From: Gautieria morchelliformis
Lineage: Eukaryota > Basidiomycota > Agaricomycetes > Gomphales > Gomphaceae
DNA: 64,000 bases
NCBI GenBank assembly: GCA_015179125.1
Contig: WHVA01000361.1
Coordinates: 1-64,000, forward strand
Direction of reading: 5' to 3'
Of the stretch, positions 42,758 through 53,981 are shown piece by piece. The notes beneath the pieces are model-generated. The model worked only from the letters and a program-made list of their open reading frames with translations. It searched no databases and had not been told where the DNA came from. Every line of letters starts with the position of its first letter. The first letter of the stretch is position 1. The translations under genes were made by a program, and so were the position numbers.

Positions 42758-43316
42758 GATAGTGGCTTTCGAACATCCTCAGTTAAAGGATATGATAGAC
42801 ATGGCCTCATGTGCCAAGGATGGGGTCAAACTGCCAGGGAACAAGGTTTATAGGGCGGAAGCCATGGAGTTATTCCAGAACGCCTTGCGGTGAGTCATTC
42901 ACATTGTCGGCAGCTGCCACCCATATGAAAGCTTGAAAATACTTGCAGGGTTCCAGACTCAAGGGGTTGGTATCCACAACCTGCAATGCCTGGCAAGCCT
43001 GCAATGCCTGGCAAGCCAGCAATGTGGATGGCTATCTTGCCATCACAGGACACTGGATTGAGGAGGATATGGAAGGGTACCATACATTGCAGAATGCCTT
43101 GCTGGCGTTTGTGCACCTGAACAACTCACACTCCAGTGTGCATCTAGGACAGGTGATGTTTAAGTCCTTGAATGAGTAGGTATTGCATATAAAGTCAGTC
43201 CACACATGCTCAGCTGTAACATTTTGGCTTATATCATCTATCCTAATAGCTCAGGTGGGTGACATGCGATAATGTAACGAACCAACTGGCACTCTGAATT
43301 GAAGAACAGACAAAGG
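42758..43316 (+). pseudogene. hAT transposase, piece 2 (start of catalytic domain)
   Basis: VAFEHPQLKDMIDMASCAKD then KLPGNKVYRAEAMELFQNAL continues piece 1. After an intron: TTCNAWQA, NVDGYLAITGHWIEEDMEGY and LLAFVHLNNSHSSVHLGQVM, the RNase H-like strand region. In hAT enzymes this motif normally has D (T-[CIV]-D-x-W) as a catalytic aspartate; here it is N. An 18-bp unit is duplicated at about 42982-43017, repeating CNAWQA. A last exon has VTCDNVTNQ. Coding stops at GypA (43317). Confidence 0.8.
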
Positions 43317-44346
43317 TGTCATGACCTGTCTATTTCCCTTACCCCGCTGTCTCTACGTTCCCCCTCGTCACTCCCCCTGCATCTTCACCTGAGTTTGCCC
43401 CACCCTTCGACCACCCTTCCTCTACGTTCACTCCATTTGCTGTTTGCCCCATTCTCCGAACGACTATTTGCTGCTCGCATATTTCGCCAGCAGGCATGCC
43501 ATCAAATACGATCAATACCATTTACCTGGCGTGATGGTTCATCACTAACCCCATCACCTTCTCGATCCAACCCCTTTAGGTGATTCATATGGCCGGGATG
43601 CATCTGCGGAACGTCCTACCCGCAGGTCGTGTGGGATCAACCCAGCAGATGAAGAGTCCGTGCAGGGTGGTGTATATGCGGGTCCCAAGACATGGTTTCG
43701 TACATAGGTGCCTTCGCCACCTTTACTCTCCATCGTTTCATGTTCGCCCTCCTCTCTCACTCTATTGTATGTTTATTCCATCTATTCTGTGTCATGACTG
43801 CACACCCCTATCCAACCCTGACTCATGACAGCCTCTTTCCTATTCGCTGATACCTTATGAGCATTTGATATAAGTAGTTTACATTCGCATGTATATTCCC
43901 CAGTTCAATTATCATACGTCCATCTTGTGCAAACTTGACCTCACTGTGATAGTCATCTTGAACCTTCTCCTGTAGATTTCTATCTTTGACCAGAAGAAGA
44001 CTTAGGCATCACTGGTGAGTTCTCATACTTCATCTTCGTTACCTTAGCCTTCGAACTATTTTCTGTGCTGTCGGCGAAGGGCTCCGAAGGAGCGCCTTCA
44101 CCGGCGAAGGGATTGTCGCTACTTAGACAACCTTTCTGTGACACCTTGCACGTTACATCATCAAGAGTCACGGGCTATTTCGCTACGACTGTAGATAGGG
44201 CGAACTCCGTTCAGGCAGCCCTCTCATCTTGTGAACATTTATTGGTTCACCTATTCGCCGAATGGCATACTTATTCGCACAAGTTATTCAAGCATTTGCA
44301 GTGTTCACTAATACACGATATTAATGCCTAAAAACCAATCTTGACA
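43317..44346 (+). repeat. GypA 5' LTR (LTR-A family)
   Basis: 1030 bp, TGTCATGACC...TCTTGACA. TATAAG at 43869-43874. Conserved AGTTCAATTAT at 43912-43922, which I take as the start of R because it pairs with the primer site after the LTR. Confidence 0.95.
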
Positions 44347-44348
44347 GT

Positions 44349-44359
44349 ATAATTGAACT
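44349..44359 (+). promoter_or_regulatory. GypA primer-binding site, self-priming type
   Basis: ATAATTGAACT lies 2 nt after the 5' LTR. It is the exact reverse complement of AGTTCAATTAT at 43912-43922 in the LTR, 43 bp downstream of TATAAG. In Tf1, the first 11 nt of the RNA pair with such a site and prime reverse transcription. Same length and position here; the mechanism is inferred. Confidence 0.7.
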
Positions 44360-44410
44360 AACAGCTACAGTCAAAGCATTATTCCATCTACTCGTCACCC
44401 CTTTCTACAC

Positions 44411-45922
44411 ATGCACTCTACACCACTTCTATTCGCAGGACGACCTCCCCCGCAACAATCCCTCGCACAGACTCCTGCCTCACCTGGCGGGCCTGCACCA
44501 CTTCTATTCGCGAGACAGCCTCACCCTTTCATGGGTCGCCTTCTCCCGCAACGAACTTTCACCCAGACTCCTGCCCTACCGGGCGGGCCTGCGCTATTTC
44601 CATTCGCAGGGCAACCTCACCCCTTCGAGGGACAACCTCCCCTGCAATGCTCCTCTACACAGATTCCTGCTCCACCTGGCGGGCCTGAGCCTTGTTTATT
44701 TGCGGGACAGCTTTACCCCTTCGCAGGTCGCCCTTCCCCATACCAATCCTTCGCACAGATTTCTGCCCTACTTGGCGGACCTGGACCTTCTCCCCCACTG
44801 GACTCCGACTCACTTTCCACGACTCTTACCCACACCTGCTCTGTCTCTTTGAATAACAACCCTATCTACTCTGTACCACCTGTGTGCTTATTCACCTCTA
44901 TTAGCTCCCATTCTGATTCATCCTTCATCATCCATGTACACCTTCCCGGTCTCTCTAACTCCGTCCCTACTCTCATCGACTCTGATGCTACTTCCAATTT
45001 CATTGATAGCTCTTCCTCTCGTCCTGGTTTTGTATGTACATCACTCCGTTCTCCGATCACTCTCTCCCTTTTTGACGGGAAGCCGGCCACTGCTGGTTTC
45101 ATTCACAAATATCTTGATACTAGTCTCACTTTCAGCGACTCCTCTTTGCAGGATATTTCGCTACTTGTCACAAAGTTACACCCTTCGGCTGTGATCATTC
45201 TCGGGCTTCCGTGGCTTCGCTCTACAAAACCCACTATTGATTGGGGCTCTCTCTCAATCACCTTTCCTTCTGGCACCGATTCCATGCTCCCACGTATGAT
45301 GGTCGCTATGGCCTGTACGATGATTTCCCCTCCGGCTATCTTCGACAGTATCCCCGAACTCCACACTGCCTCGATGGCTTCTCCACCACCAGTTTCTGGT
45401 TCGCATTCGTCCCTGCCATCCTTGGGTTATGTCCTGAACGCGGCGATTGGACCACTCTCCTACGTCCCAGTCCTTCTACCAGATGTTGCTTCTTCGCCTG
45501 CTCCTATTCCGGATCTTTCTGGTTACGACCAGACATTCGACGTGGATGGTGAACCATTACTTCTCTCAACAAAGCCGATTGAGAATCACTCCTCTGAGTC
45601 GTCCGTATCGCTTCCTAACAATCTCATCCATCCATGTTCAGCCATGAAAGAAAGCATAATAGTTCCCGAACCTATTCGACCAAAAACAGAGCCCATTCAG
45701 AGCCATTCTCGCCCCTGTACACCCTGTACAGAATCGCTGATCGATGATCACCTCCCATTCCATTCTTCGCCTCCTGATCCACCTCTGGCGAGGAGGGCAA
45801 CACCACATATAAGCCTAATCAGTGCGGCCGCCTTTGAGCTAATCATGAAACTTGGTGAAGAAGAAACCTTCATGTTAAACATGCACCCTACCATCCCGAA
45901 CCAACTTTGCTCCACGCCGTAG
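44411..45922 (+). CDS. GypA first ORF: proline-rich repeats and degenerate aspartic protease (503 aa)
   Basis: Residues about 5-130 are four diverged copies of a 34-residue repeat of the form FAGQPHPF-G-PPQ-S-AQTPAxPGGPAP. Residues about 165-290 look like a retropepsin: SFIIHVHLPG, then PTLIDSDATSNFIDSS where the catalytic D-S/T-G has become DSD, then AVIILGLPWLRSTKPTIDW, the standard end of the protease domain. A long S/P-rich spacer follows, ending HISLISAAAFELIMKLGEEE at the RT entry. No capsid domain or zinc knuckle is present, unlike usual gypsy elements. The ATG follows the primer site by about 50 bp. Reading then passes to RT in another frame. Confidence 0.7.
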   Translation: MHSTPLLFAGRPPPQQSLAQTPASPGGPAPLLFARQPHPFMGRLLPQRTFTQTPALPGGPALFPFAGQPHPFEGQPPLQCSSTQIPAPPGGPEPCLFAGQLYPFAGRPSPYQSFAQISALLGGPGPSPPLDSDSLSTTLTHTCSVSLNNNPIYSVPPVCLFTSISSHSDSSFIIHVHLPGLSNSVPTLIDSDATSNFIDSSSSRPGFVCTSLRSPITLSLFDGKPATAGFIHKYLDTSLTFSDSSLQDISLLVTKLHPSAVIILGLPWLRSTKPTIDWGSLSITFPSGTDSMLPRMMVAMACTMISPPAIFDSIPELHTASMASPPPVSGSHSSLPSLGYVLNAAIGPLSYVPVLLPDVASSPAPIPDLSGYDQTFDVDGEPLLLSTKPIENHSSESSVSLPNNLIHPCSAMKESIIVPEPIRPKTEPIQSHSRPCTPCTESLIDDHLPFHSSPPDPPLARRATPHISLISAAAFELIMKLGEEETFMLNMHPTIPNQLCSTP

Positions 45923-47060
45923 GCAACGCACCCGCTCTGACTACACTCCTTCACAAAAACCCCCTACCGAAGGATGAGTTAGAGATGTTCAGAACTGTGG
46001 TACCAGAGGAGTATCTAAAGCCAAAGACTTGCCCCCACATTGCCCTTACGACCACACCATTGAGATCAAGAACGATGGCACACCACCTCACGGTCCCATA
46101 TACCCACTCTCGAACAACGAATTAGAAGCTTTGCGACTATCTCGAAGATATGCTTGGCAAGGGCTTTATCCGCTCCTCCCAATCACCCGGTGGCGCCCCT
46201 GTTGTGTTTGCGAAGAAAAAGGATGGTACACTGCGAATGTGTGTGGACTACCGAGGGTTGAATCGTATCATGTGAAAGAACAAGTACCCTATCCCACTCA
46301 TTCCGAGCCTTATTGACCAACTCAAAAGCGCGAACGTCTATACCAAATTCAACCTTCGCGCCGGGTTCAACAATGTCCGGATCGCCTCTGGCCAAGAGTG
46401 GAAGACAGCCTTCTGAACTCGATATGGGTCCTTCTAATACCTCGTCATGCCGTTTGGGTTGATGAATGCCCCAGCTACCTTCCAGCACTTTATGAATGAT
46501 ATCTTCCAAGACATGGCTGACGTCTTCATTGTAGTCTACCTCGACGACATCCTTATCTTCTCCAAGAAAGGAAGGATCACTTGGAACATGTCCGAATGGT
46601 CCTCGCCCATCTTCGGAAGTACAACCTCTTCATAAAGCCCGAGAAGTGCCTCTTCCATTCGGACTGGGTCGAATTTCTCAGATTCATCATCTCTCCTGCT
46701 GGGGTCTCCATGGACGTCAAAAAGAAAGCTGCCATCATAAAGTGGCCCGTACCGACGAACATTCGCGAAGTCCAATCATTCCTGCGGTTTGCGAACTTCT
46801 ACAGAAGATTCATCATTTCATTCTCAGACATTGTCCTGCCGCTCACTCGTTTGACCAGGAAGGATATTCCGTTCACCTGGGAAGCGAAGCAGCAGAAGGC
46901 CTTCAAAGCAGCAGGAGGCCTTCAAAGCACTCAAAGCTGTGTTCTCGAAAGCCCCAGTCCTCATCCACTTCGACTTAAGTAACCCCATCGTCATCGAGAC
47001 GGACACCTCTGACTACACCATCGCCACCATCATCTCGCAGATCACCCCCTCCGATGGTGA
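45907..47060 (+). pseudogene. pol: GypA reverse transcriptase (frameshifted)
   Basis: Across frames the blocks are VPEEY, DHTIEIKNDGTPPHGPIYPL (46045), [19 protein letters not shown] (46210), [20 protein letters not shown] then [12 protein letters not shown] (46447-46565, catalytic YLDD kept), [17 protein letters not shown] and VQSFLRFANFYRRFI-FS (46770-46830). A 21-bp stretch around AAGGCCTTCAAAGC is duplicated near 46898-46930. An in-frame stop follows RGLNRI. The region ends at the nested LTR at 47066. Confidence 0.85.
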
Positions 47061-47065
47061 TATCC

Positions 47066-48341
47066 TGTCATGACGCGTTTATCTCTCATACTCAGAAGCT
47101 CAGTTTTCCTACTGTCTCACCCCACCTTCGTGTTCGTTCCGACAACCATTGTTATGTTCGGCAACCAACTCTCGCTGTTCGCGCCAACTACCACAGCCGC
47201 GCCGCCAAATGCACGATCGATGTCCTGGGGCTGACTCAGCAGTCATCACTGGGCCTACCACCTCCTCTGCTCGACCCTCTTCCAATGGTGTTCGAATAGT
47301 TGGGTTGCCATGACCTGTGCATTTCCTGCACCTTGGTATCCTCATTTCCCCTTTCGCTACTCCTCCTCAGTGTTCGCTCGGTTTCGCCCTCCACCTCGAC
47401 CTCTCCTCCCCTATGTCACCTCTTTTCGCCCTTCCTTGCATTTCGCCGAACGGCTATTCGCTGCTCGCATCATTCGCCAGCAGGCACACCATCAAAAACA
47501 CGATCAATACCATTCACCCGGCATAACGGTTCATCATTAACCCCATCGTCTTCTTAATCCAACCCCATTGGGTATTCGTATGGTCAAAGCATGTTCGCAG
47601 GACATCCCCTCCATAGGCCGTGCGGAATCAATCCAGTAGATCAAGAGTCCGTGCAGGGTAGCATGTATGTGGGTCCCAAGACATGGTTTTGTACATAAGT
47701 GCCTTCGCCACCTTTACTCTCCGTCGTTTCATGTTCGCACTCTTCCCTCACTCTATTGTGTGTTTATTCCATCTACTTCGTATCATGACTGCGCACCCCT
47801 ATCCAACCCTGACTCATGACGGCCTCTTTCCTATTCGCTGATACCTTACGAGCATTTGATATAAGTAGTTTACATTCGCATGTATATTCTACCGTTCAAT
47901 TATCATACATCGTCCATCTTGTGCAAACTTGACCTCGCTGTGATCATCGTCTTGAGCCTTCTCCTGGAGATTTCTATCTTCGACCAGAAGAGGACTTAGG
48001 CATCACTGGTGAGTTCTCATACCTCATCTTCGTTACCTTAGCCTTCGAACTACTTTCTGTGCTGTTGGCGAAGGGCTCTGAAGGAGCACCTTGGCCAGCG
48101 AAGGGACCGTCGAAACTTAGACAGCCCTTCCGCGATATCTTGCATGTTACGTCATCAAGTGCTGCGAGCTATTTCGCTACGACTGTAGATAGGGTGAGCC
48201 TCGGTTAGGCGAACCCTCTTATCTTGTGAACATTCATTGGTTCACCTATTCGCCGAACGGCATACTTATTCGCACAAGTTATTCGGGCATTCGCTGTGTT
48301 CACTAATACACGAAATTAACGCCTAAAACCCAATCTTGACA
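47066..48341 (+). repeat. Solo LTR-A with duplicated U3, nested in GypA
   Basis: 1276 bp, TGTCATGACGCG...ATCTTGACA, flanked by TATCC at 47061-47065 and 48342-48346. The first about 245 bp is a U3 start. A second U3 start (GCCATGACCTGTGCATTTCC) begins near 47309, making this copy longer than the usual 1.0 kb. GTTCAATTATCATAC is kept near 47896. Confidence 0.95.
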
Positions 48342-50155
48342 TATCCATCCGATCGCCTTCTATTCGCGAGGAATGGCACCAGCTGAGATGAACTACGAGA
48401 TCTATGACAAGGGGCTCCTTGCCATCTTCTGCGCCTTCAAGCAATGGCGAAACTACCTTGAAGGAGCATCCCACGTCATCCTCGTCCTCTCCGACCACAA
48501 GAACCTTGAGTACTTCGCGACTACGAAGCAGCTGACCCGACGCCAGGTTCTATGGTCCGAACACCTGTCAGGGTTCAACTACATCATTCGCTACCGATCC
48601 GGGCGACTTGGCACGAAGCCTGATGCATTGACCCATCAGGGCGACATGTACCCTAAAGGGGGGGATGGTGCTTATGCATTAGCGAATCCTCACAACTTCC
48701 AATCAATGTTTAAGACCGGGCAACTCATTCGCGCCATCATCCTTGACTCTGCATCACGGTTGACATCCATCCAACAGGGCCAGTTGACTGAGCCCTTGTG
48801 TTCAGCCCACATCACTTGTCTTCAGTCTCAGCCGATGGCGATCACCCTTCCGAACGCTAAGCCAGACCCCTGGTCACTTGGTGAGGATGTCAAAACGCTG
48901 TTGTACAAACAGCGAACATATGTCCCCAATCATAATGATATTCGCTTGGACATCCTTCGCTCGCTGCGTGATCATCAGTTAGCAGGCCATCCAGGGATCA
49001 GCAAAACGATGAAGAACATTTAGAGACATTATCATTGGCCGAATATGTCCACTTTCGTCACCAACTACATCGGCTCCTGTTCCAAGTGTCGCCATGCTAA
49101 ATCCATTCATCACAAACCCTTCTGTCCTCTTCGCTTCCTGCCCATCAGCCAACGACCTTGGGACTCGATCTCTATGGACTTCATTGAGGGGCTCCCCCCA
49201 CCGGGTGGACATGACATGATCCTCGTCATTGTTGACAGACTAATGAATATGGCCCTGGTCATTCCGACATTCTCAGACATCGATTCAGGGGATGTCGCCA
49301 TGCTCTTCCTTCACCACATATTCGCTAAACATGGTAGCCCCAGCGACATCATCTCCTATTGAGGGAAGCACTTCACATCTCGATTCTGGACCTCGCTCTG
49401 CGAAATCCTCAGCATCAAAGGCAACCTTTCTACAGCTTACCACCCCCAAACCGATGGACAGACCGAACGAGTGAACCAGATCCTAGAGCAGTACCTCCAA
49501 GTCTACATCAACTACCAGCAGGATGATTGGGTCGACCTCCTCCCCCTCGCCGAATTTGCCTACAACAACACAGCCCATTTGGCGACCCAGGTCACACCCT
49601 TCTTCGCCAACAAGGGCTTCCATCTGAAGCTCGAAGTATATCTCACTTCAGTCGCCTCTGAAGATGCTTATCGCCAGTCGGCAGATCTCAAGAACCTTCA
49701 CCAGTACCTTCGAGATCAAATAAAGAAATCAATTACCCAGTACACTTCAGCCACAACCAGTCATCGCATTCCGATTCCTGATCTTCAGGTCGGCGACAGA
49801 GTATGGCTCAACTCACGAAATATTCACACAAAAAGGCCTTTGAAGAAACTCGACCACTGAAGACTTGGCCCATATCCTATCACGGCTAAAATATCTTCTC
49901 ATGCATTTCGCTTAGGCTTACCTTTGGACCTTCACCAGATCCACCCTGTGTTTCATGTATCCCTTCTTGAACCTGCCACGACATCTACTATCCCAGGTCG
50001 ACATGCAGACCCCCCACCTCCTATCGAAATTGACTCCACCGACGAGTATGAAATCACGAAAATCCTCGACAGTCGCATTCGCTGAAGGAGATTGGACTAC
50101 TTAGTAGAATGGAAGGGATACGAACACACCCCCGAGGCTACGTCTTGGGTCTAAA
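48342..50155 (+). pseudogene. pol: GypA RNase H, integrase and chromodomain
   Basis: Continues pol after the nested [42 protein letters not shown] (RNase H, 48352-48560). Integrase zinc region: DHQLAGHP and CSKCRHAKS (48970-49105). Core: ISMDFIEGLPPPGGHDM (49170), then SY-stop-GKHF where the second catalytic position (normally SDRG) is lost (49355), and AYHPQTDGQTERVNQILEQY (49437, E retained). Then LPLAEFAYNN, DRVWLNSRNI, HPVFHVSLLEPA. A chromodomain ends with DEYEITKILDSRI and YLVEWKGYEHTPEATSWV (50045-50153). Stops at about 49021, 49361, 49858 and 50085 make it inactive. Confidence 0.9.
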
Positions 50156-50608
50156 GAGTACTTGGTAACTATAAGGTGTGCTACTGATTGTAGTTAAGGA
50201 ATTAGATTCTAGAGTGACCCGGAATATTTCTGCAAGGACTCGATGCGCTTAGAACTTGAGCGCCAGGGAAAATGACCAGTAGAAGTGGTGGTTTTAATTG
50301 AGAACATCGTTCGGTCTTTTATACAAGCGTATCTAAGGTAACTAATGGTGAGATTGAGGGGGCATGGGCGAGAGGAAGGTCAGAAGGTGGTGGACCGAGG
50401 GTTGGAGATGAGTGTGGAGCGTTTGTTGGGTAGATCGGGAAGATGGAACTATCTACGTGTACATATTGTGGAGCAACATGATGTGATCGTGAAATGGAAC
50501 AGGGTTGAGACAGGAGAAAGGGGGGGGAAGGAGAAACATAGAACTCGATCGTCCGGCTGATCCGTGATGTATGTGTGGCGATGTGAGCCTGTGAGATCGC
50601 GTGGCTCC
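50156..50608 (+). other. LTR-like sequence (LTR-F) inserted after the chromodomain, left part
   Basis: Pol stops making sense after SWV. What follows is purine-rich, non-coding and has a CTTTTATACAAGCG TATA candidate near 50318. It is probably an LTR or leader of a further element; the right part continues after the solo LTR-A at 51638. Ends not determined. Confidence 0.4.
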
Positions 50609-51637
50609 TGTCAAGATTGGTTTTTAGGCGTTAATATCGTGTATTAGTGAACACAGCGAATGCCTGAATAACTTGTGCGAATAAGTATGCCGTTCGGCGA
50701 ATAGGTGAACCAATAAATGTTCACAAGATAAGAGGGCCCCGAGCGGAGCTCGCCCTATCTACAGTCATAGAAAAATAGCCTGTGGCACTTGACGATGTAA
50801 CGTACAAGGTGTCGTGGAAGGGTTGTCTAAGTAGCGACAATCCCTTTGCCGGCGAAGGTGCTCCTTCGGCGCCCTTCACCGTCAGCACAGAAAATAGTTT
50901 GAAGGCTAAGGTAACGAAGATGAGGTATGAGAACTCACCAGTGATGCCTAAGTCCTCTTCTGGTCGAAGATAGAAATCTCCAGGAGAAGGCTCAAGACGA
51001 TGATCACAGCGAGGTCAAGTTTGCACAAGATGGACGACGTATGATAATTGAACGGTAGAATATACATGCGAATGTAAACTACTTATATCAAATGCTCGTA
51101 AGGTATCAGCGAATAGGAAAGAGGCCGTCATGAGTCAGGGTTGGATAGGGGTGCGCAGTCATGATACTAAGTAGATGGAATAAACACACAATAGAGTGAG
51201 GGAAGAGTGCGAACATGAAACGACGGAGAGTAAAGGTGGCGAAGGCACTTATGTACAAAACCATGTCTTGGGACCCGCATACATGCTACCCTGCACGGAC
51301 TCTTTGTCTACTGGGTTGATCCCACACGACCTATGGAAGGGACGTCCCGCGAACACACTTTGGCCATATGAACACCCAAAGGGGTTGGATTAAGAAGATG
51401 ATGGGGTTAGTGATGAACCATCATGCCGGGTAAATGGTATCGATCGTATTTGATGGCGTGCCTGCTGGCGAAATGCGCGAGCAGCGAATAGTGGTTTGGA
51501 GAATGGGGCGAACAGCGAATAGAGTGGACGTAGAGGAGGAGTGGTCGGAGGGTGAGGCGAACTCTGGCGAAGATGCTAGGGAGTGACGAGGGGGAACATA
51601 GAGGCAGTGGGGTAAGAGAAATAGACAGGTCATGACA
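50609..51637 (-). repeat. Solo LTR-A, nested, minus strand
   Basis: 1029 bp, plus strand TGTCAAGATTGG...TCATGACA, flanked by GCTCC at 50604-50608 and 51638-51642. The inverted GTTCAATTATCATAC block is near 51040. Very similar to the 15091 copy. Confidence 0.95.
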
Positions 51638-52020
51638 GCTCCTCGACTTGGCTCGACTCAACTCGACTCGACTCGGTGCGCGCGTACGTGTCTTGGTGAA
51701 CTCGTTTGACTCGCGGGATGGTAGAAGCTCATGGGGGGGAAGGGGTGGAAAGTGACTGATGGGTCAGAGAAGGGTGAGTGGGTCATTGGATACTGTACAG
51801 TCTGGTTTCCTAACATTGGGAACCCTCTTCTAATGTTACTAATTTGGCTCGCAGACTCGCCAAATTCCATGCGAAGTACCCCAAGAAACCCAAAGCTTAG
51901 AACTTCATAAAAATCCAAGAAAACATGCCTCTGTTCCTATTATATCTAGGCGCTCGGCTTCATTCATAATCCCCTTGCTATCGCCTAAACACCCCTTGTT
52001 CCACTACGACCTCTTCTAAT
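51638..52020. other. Continuation of LTR-F-like insertion with CTCGA microsatellite
   Basis: Begins with several CTCGACT-type repeats (51643-51676). The rest shows no gene. Confidence 0.35.
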
Positions 52021-52584
52021 TCATTCGGCCCCACCAATGGACGCCTCGTCAGACACCCTGACATCTTTCCCACTCTCCCCTTGGTCGCTAGCGAGAGTGT
52101 TCGGGGCTTGCGAGCCATCTCTAGCCATCACCTCAGGCATACCCTTCGCTCTCAGTTGTTTCTTACTTTGCCCATCAGGCGCAAAGGAGATTCGCAGTCG
52201 CCTTGTCCGCGTAATAGGCCCTGCAGACCCCGGCGATCCTCCTGCACTTACGGCTGACTGCGTAACAGGCGGGGTAACTTCGCCGAACCCATCGAATCGG
52301 GTTAGCATCGTCATCGCATAAAGCAATTTGAGGACTATACCTTTGGGGTCTTTCCCAGCCCTTTCCGTCGCTTCGCACCCTTTCGATGTCAGTGTGAAGA
52401 TTGGAGCCGGAGTCGAATTGATGTCAGCCTCTGCGGGTACCCGTTCCAAAATTGATGCCGAACTCTCCAGCCATACCCTCGCTTTCTGTATCTCCTTTGC
52501 TAGCTCATCCACCTCAGGTGGTCTTTCAAACTCCTGGTCGATCACCTCCTCGACCTGCAGCATTTTCCGAAGCTCCGACCTCAT
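52021..52584 (-). CDS. Hypothetical protein, 187 aa
   Basis: Intact ORF from ATG 52584 (MRSELRKMLQVEEVIDQEFE) to a stop at 52021. Helical, charged N-terminal third (ELAKEIQKARVWLESSASIL), central ILKLLYAM-like hydrophobic stretch, and a C-terminal low-complexity region rich in G, S, R and A (GPITRTRRLRISFAPDGQSK). No domain recognised. It lies within the block inserted into GypA after the chromodomain, antisense to pol. It may be an accessory or gag-derived ORF of the inserted element, or a captured host fragment. The frame is open about 12 codons upstream of the ATG, so the start is uncertain. Confidence 0.4.
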   Translation of the reverse strand: MRSELRKMLQVEEVIDQEFERPPEVDELAKEIQKARVWLESSASILERVPAEADINSTPAPIFTLTSKGCEATERAGKDPKGIVLKLLYAMTMLTRFDGFGEVTPPVTQSAVSAGGSPGSAGPITRTRRLRISFAPDGQSKKQLRAKGMPEVMARDGSQAPNTLASDQGESGKDVRVSDEASIGGAE

Positions 52585-52880
52585 TAATGCGCGAACAACA
52601 ATCGAGAAAAGACAGAGCGGTAATCACTTGGACTCCTGCTGCATAGACCACCCACTGCTCCACATCCCTACGCGACTATCCCAGAAGCTCCGGCCTAACC
52701 TTCAATACTGCCTGCGATCGATAGAGGAGTGCTGAGTACCCAGGTGTCATCATAGGGATAGTACGCTTGGCTTGGGTGCTTAGATGGGTTCCATAGCCCC
52801 GTTCTGCGCTGCATTTTTAAACAGAAGAAAAAGTTGTGCACGGACCATGCAGCAAGGCAGGGCCCAGACCTCAGAGATCC
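52585..52880. other. Right end of the block inserted in GypA
   Basis: Non-coding by eye; sequence flanking the 187-aa ORF on its 5' side. It contains ATAGGGATAGTACGC. The junction with the GypA tail could not be placed exactly. Confidence 0.25.
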
Positions 52881-52965
52881 CATCGGGGGACCCATTACGT
52901 CTTTAACGCTTCCACCCCACCATAGGACGCAGCGTCGTTGGACTCCGAAGCTAGGAGGGGGGTAC
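52881..52965 (+). promoter_or_regulatory. GypA interior 3' end and polypurine tract
   Basis: The last coding-like codons of pol (QRRWTPKLGGGYC) are followed by CTAGGAGGGGGGTAC (52951-52965) immediately before the 3' LTR. The same text precedes the 8514 LTR. The purine run is the expected plus-strand primer. Confidence 0.75.
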
Positions 52966-53981
52966 TGTCATGGCCTGTCTATTTCCCTTACCCAGCTGTC
53001 TCTACGTTCCCCCTCGTCACTCCCCCTGCATCTTCGCCTGAGTTCGCCCCACCCTTCGACCACCCTTCCTCTACGTTCGCTCCATTCGCTGTTCACCCCA
53101 TTCTCCGAATGACTACTCGCTGCTTGCATATTTCGCCAGCAGGCACGCCATCAAATACGATCGATACCATTTACCCGGCGTGATGGTTCATCACTAACCC
53201 CATCACCTTCTCGATCCAACCCCTTTAGGTGATTCATATGGCCGGGATGCATTCGCGGGACGTCCTACCTGCAGGTCGTGTGGGATCAACACAGCAGACG
53301 AAGAGTCCGTGCAGGGTGGTGTATATGCGGGTCCCAAGACATGGTTTCGTACATAGGTGCCTTCACCACCTTTACTCTCCGTCGTTTCATGTTCGCCCTC
53401 CTCTCTCACTCTATTGTATGTTTATTCCATCTATTCTGTGTCATGACTGTGCACCCCTCATGATGGCCTCTTTCCTATTCGCTGATACCTTACGAGCATT
53501 CGATATAAGTAGTTTACATTCGCATGTATATTCCCCAGTTCAATTATCATACGTCCATCTTGTGCAAACTTGACCTCGCTGTGATCGTCGTCTTGAGCCT
53601 TCTCCTGTAGATTTCTATCTTTGACCAGAAGAAGACTTAGGCATCACTGGTGAGTTCTCATACTTCATCTTCGTTACCTTAGCCTTCGAACTATTTTCTG
53701 TGCTGTCGGCGAAGGGCTCCAAAGGAGCGCCTTCACTGGTGAAGGGATTGTCGCTACTTAGACAACCTTTCCGTGACACCTTGCACGTTACATCATCAAG
53801 AGTCACGGGCTATTTCGCTACGACTGTAGATAGGGCGAGCTCCGTTTGGGCAGCCCTCTTATCTTGTGAACATTTATTGGTTCACCTATTCACCGAACGG
53901 CATACTTATTCGCACAAGTTATTCAGGCATTCTCTGTGTTCACTAATACACGATATTAATGCCTAAAAACCAATCTTGACA
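52966..53981 (+). repeat. GypA 3' LTR (LTR-A family)
   Basis: 1016 bp, TGTCATGGCC...TCTTGACA. Very similar to the 5' LTR, with a deletion near 53456 (a CTATCCAACCCTGA segment is missing) among other differences. AGTTCAATTAT at about 53538. Confidence 0.95.
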
